Assembly (NCBI RefSeq): GCF_003688725.1
Contig: NZ_REFP01000007.1
Span: forward strand, 230,900 to 294,899
From: Thermoactinomyces vulgaris
Lineage (GTDB): Bacteria; Bacillota; Bacilli; Thermoactinomycetales; Thermoactinomycetaceae
Direction: 5' to 3'
DNA: 64,000 nucleotides
A program made the translations under genes and the position numbers. Below are positions 62,238 through 64,000 of the stretch, one piece after another (position 1 is the first letter of the stretch; each line of letters opens with the position of its first letter). Under the pieces are notes generated by a model. It saw nothing but the letters and a program-made list of their open reading frames with translations, ran no database searches and was not told the origin of the DNA.

Positions 62238-63281
62238 ATGAAGTCGAAGTCTCGGGTGCAGAAACGAAAGAACGAACATATCGAAATCGTGCTGAATGAA
62301 AATGTGACCAGCCGGCAAGTGACCACCGGATTGGAACATTACCGCTTTGTTCATCAGGCGTTGCCGGAGCTGGATTTTCGTGAAATTGATCTTTCCTGTA
62401 CCTTTTTGGGGAAACCTTTGAAGGCCCCGCTTTTCATCAGTTCGATGACCGGCGGGACCGAAGAAACGGGGGAGATTAACCGCATGTTGGCCATTGCGGC
62501 CCAGGAGTGCGGGTGGGCGATGGCGCTGGGATCAATGCGTGTGATTCTGGATCGGCCGGCGGTGGAACACACCTTTCAAGTCCGGCGCCATGCCCCGGAT
62601 ATTCCGGTGATTGCCAATATCGGAGCCGTGCAATTGAATCACGGGGTCGGGGAAGAAGAATGTTACCGTTTTGTGGAGACAGCGGAAGCCGATGCGCTGG
62701 TTTTGCACTTGAATTCGATGCAAGAAGTGTTTCAGCCGGAGGGGGACGTCAATTTCAAAGGCATCCTCCGGAAAATTGAAAAGCTGTGCCGGCGCGTTTC
62801 ATTTCCCATCGGTGTCAAGGAAGTGGGTTGGGGAATCAACGGCGAATTGGTCAAAACCCTGTTTGATTGCGGTGTACAGTTTGTGGATGTGGCCGGAGCG
62901 GGAGGCACTTCGTGGAGTCAGGTGGAAAAACACCGGACCACCCCCTTGTTGAAAAATGCGGCGCAAGCTTTTGAAAATTGGGGAATTCCGACGGCGGAAT
63001 GTGTGATCGAAGCGCGGAGTGCGGCTCCTTCCGGAACGATCCTTGCCAGCGGCGGATTGAAAAACGGGGTGGATGCCGCGAAGGCGATCGCGTTGGGAGC
63101 AGATCTGGCCGGATTTGGACGTTCGCTTTTGCCCTATGCGGCCGATAACCGGCAGGATATGTTGATCGACCGGCTCCGGCAGGTGATGATGGAAATGAAA
63201 ATCGCCATGTTTGGAGCAGGCATCGGTTCCGTTAAGGAACTTTCCCGGACCGACCGGCTGGTATTTCATGCATGGCAGTGA
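62238..63281 (+). CDS. fni: Isopentenyl-diphosphate isomerase, type 2
   Basis: 347 residues, ATG after GAGGAAAGG. FMN-dependent enzyme making DMAPP from IPP. RKNEHIEIVLNENV, APLFISSMTGGT (FMN-binding), GSMRVIL, VIANIGAVQLN, then FPIGVKEVGWGI with active Lys and FVDVAGAGGTSW and ILASGGLKNGVDAAKAIALGADLAG. It serves isoprenoid synthesis. Bacillales frequently carry this FMN version instead of type 1. Confidence 0.94.
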   Translation: MKSKSRVQKRKNEHIEIVLNENVTSRQVTTGLEHYRFVHQALPELDFREIDLSCTFLGKPLKAPLFISSMTGGTEETGEINRMLAIAAQECGWAMALGSMRVILDRPAVEHTFQVRRHAPDIPVIANIGAVQLNHGVGEEECYRFVETAEADALVLHLNSMQEVFQPEGDVNFKGILRKIEKLCRRVSFPIGVKEVGWGINGELVKTLFDCGVQFVDVAGAGGTSWSQVEKHRTTPLLKNAAQAFENWGIPTAECVIEARSAAPSGTILASGGLKNGVDAAKAIALGADLAGFGRSLLPYAADNRQDMLIDRLRQVMMEMKIAMFGAGIGSVKELSRTDRLVFHAWQ

Positions 63282-63324
63282 TCGCGGTGTAATCGCTTCC
63301 GTTCAGGTTGACAACGGGCCGGTG

Positions 63325-63353
63325 GTTAATATTTAATAAAATTAAATATTAAC
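63325..63353. promoter_or_regulatory. Perfect inverted repeat, probable MarR operator
   Basis: Arms GTTAATATTTAAT and ATTAAATATTAAC around a 3-base centre (29 bases). It lies 42 bases upstream of the marR-type gene start, as expected for an autoregulated operator. Confidence 0.7.
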
Positions 63354-63394
63354 TTTCCTAACCAATGGGAATGAGATGGAAAGCGGGGAGACGG

Positions 63395-63847
63395 ATGACA
63401 TTTGATCATGAGAACATTATTACCAACATTCAAATGAAACAATATGCCATTACCCGGAGAATCGGACAGCATATCACCACGGCGTTATCCGAAATCGGTT
63501 TGACCCGGGCGCAGTTTCATATATTGAATTATATCGGATCGAGCGACCGATGCCGGGCGACCGACATTGCAAACATGATGGAGGTCAAGCCCAGTGCGGT
63601 GACGTTGATGATAGACCGTTTGGAAGCCCACCAGTGGGTAAGGCGCTCCCAGGATGCTTTTGACCGTCGTGTGGTTGTCATTGAACTGACGGAAGAAGGA
63701 AAAAATATATTGTCCAAAGCGAAAAAAATCAGTGAAGAAGTGGTGAAACATTATTTGTCCAATTTGTCCCAAGACGATTTGATCCGCTTGTTGGAAATTT
63801 ATGAAAAACTGGAGAGAATTGTAAACGACGAAAAACGGGCGGAATAA
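63395..63847 (+). CDS. MarR-family regulator
   Basis: 150 residues from ATG 63395 with GGGGAG upstream. Winged helix: QYAITRRIGQHITTALSEIGL, RAQFHILNYIG, RATDIANMMEVKPSAVTLMIDRLEA (recognition helix SAVTLMIDRL) and RRSQDAFDRRVVVIELTEEG, with the wing DxRxxxxxLT. It probably represses the next gene, which begins at the window's end, and its own promoter at the palindrome. Ligand unknown. Confidence 0.88.
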   Translation: MTFDHENIITNIQMKQYAITRRIGQHITTALSEIGLTRAQFHILNYIGSSDRCRATDIANMMEVKPSAVTLMIDRLEAHQWVRRSQDAFDRRVVVIELTEEGKNILSKAKKISEEVVKHYLSNLSQDDLIRLLEIYEKLERIVNDEKRAE

Positions 63848-63961
63848 ATTTTTTCGGAAAATGTTGAAGGGTCTATCACTGCAAAAAGACGCCAAAATGC
63901 CAGTAAAAAAAGAGAAAAATCCCCCTTAAAAAAGATCAGAAATGGAGGGCGGATTTGTCAA

Positions 63962-64000
63962 ATGGCGAAAGTTGTGTATTCAATACAATTCAAGGATATT
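63962..64000 (+). CDS. Start of a gene cut by the window end
   Basis: ATG 63962 follows GGAGGGCGG and reads MAKVVYSIQFKDI before the window ends. It is the likely target gene of the MarR regulator; the MarR-plus-next-gene order often means a drug efflux system, but the 13 residues do not allow identification. Confidence 0.4.
   Translation, partial: MAKVVYSIQFKDI

Overview
The window looks like a chromosome segment of a low-to-mid-GC, spore-former-type Firmicute (Bacillales). Supporting features are strong AGGAGG ribosome sites with TTG/GTG starts, a rocD/rocR pair, a YrrT-type methyltransferase, a YitT protein, a type 2 IPP isomerase and a ydaO-type c-di-AMP riboswitch. A thermophilic thermoactinomycete is my guess from overall gene style; the sequence does not prove it. 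No rRNA, tRNA or CRISPR array was seen.

Layout. (1) 1-4.9 kb: an immunity-gene array, with five copies or pieces of one Imm6-like family, a divergent pair of unknown paralogues and other small immunity-like genes, several decayed. (2) 4.9-8.1 kb: a rifampin-phosphotransferase/PEP-synthase-like dikinase on the minus strand, preceded by a c-di-AMP riboswitch. (3) 8.1-13.1 kb: a galactonate operon in the order regulator-kinase-aldolase-dehydratase-transporter, with an IclR regulator and a frameshifted transporter. (4) 13.2-25.2 kb: a defence-like island with an McrA-like HNH endonuclease, RNA 2'-phosphotransferase, an odd membrane protein with Cas4-like cysteine motifs, a small partner sharing a peptide motif with it, and a complete type III-B Cmr operon (cmr1-6) led by an undescribed membrane coiled-coil gene. 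(5) 25.2-30 kb: peptide deformylase, a NADAR protein, DUF350, a methyltransferase and a two-subunit CoA transferase. (6) 30-35.3 kb: a secreted deaminase-type polymorphic toxin, a SUKH-like immunity gene, more Imm6 copies and remnants, an MFS transporter and a DUF2935 protein. (7) 35.4-45.4 kb: a nine-gene acyl-CoA degradation operon with a good sigma-54 promoter and a sigma-54 activator at its end. (8) 45.5-49.4 kb: rocD with a sigma-54 promoter, divergent rocR, and an arginase-family protein. (9) 49.5-64 kb: mixed housekeeping genes, including sodC, rraA, thiM, an LLM oxidoreductase, PCMT, radical SAM, yitT, idi and marR, plus a broken IS605-type tnpB with its right end.

The most interesting part is the Cmr island. 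Cas10 keeps its GGDD cyclase motif but has no HD nuclease domain, so signalling by cyclic oligoadenylate is the likely output. The only candidate effector nearby is the membrane gene four bases upstream of cmr1. Divergent from it sit the Cas4-like membrane protein and its small partner, both carrying the motif SQ(V/L)NIASDxATI.

Caveat: at least six genes carry single-base frameshifts, often at homopolymers (C7, G9). This pattern fits sequencing error as well as real decay or phase variation, so the broken genes should be read with care.
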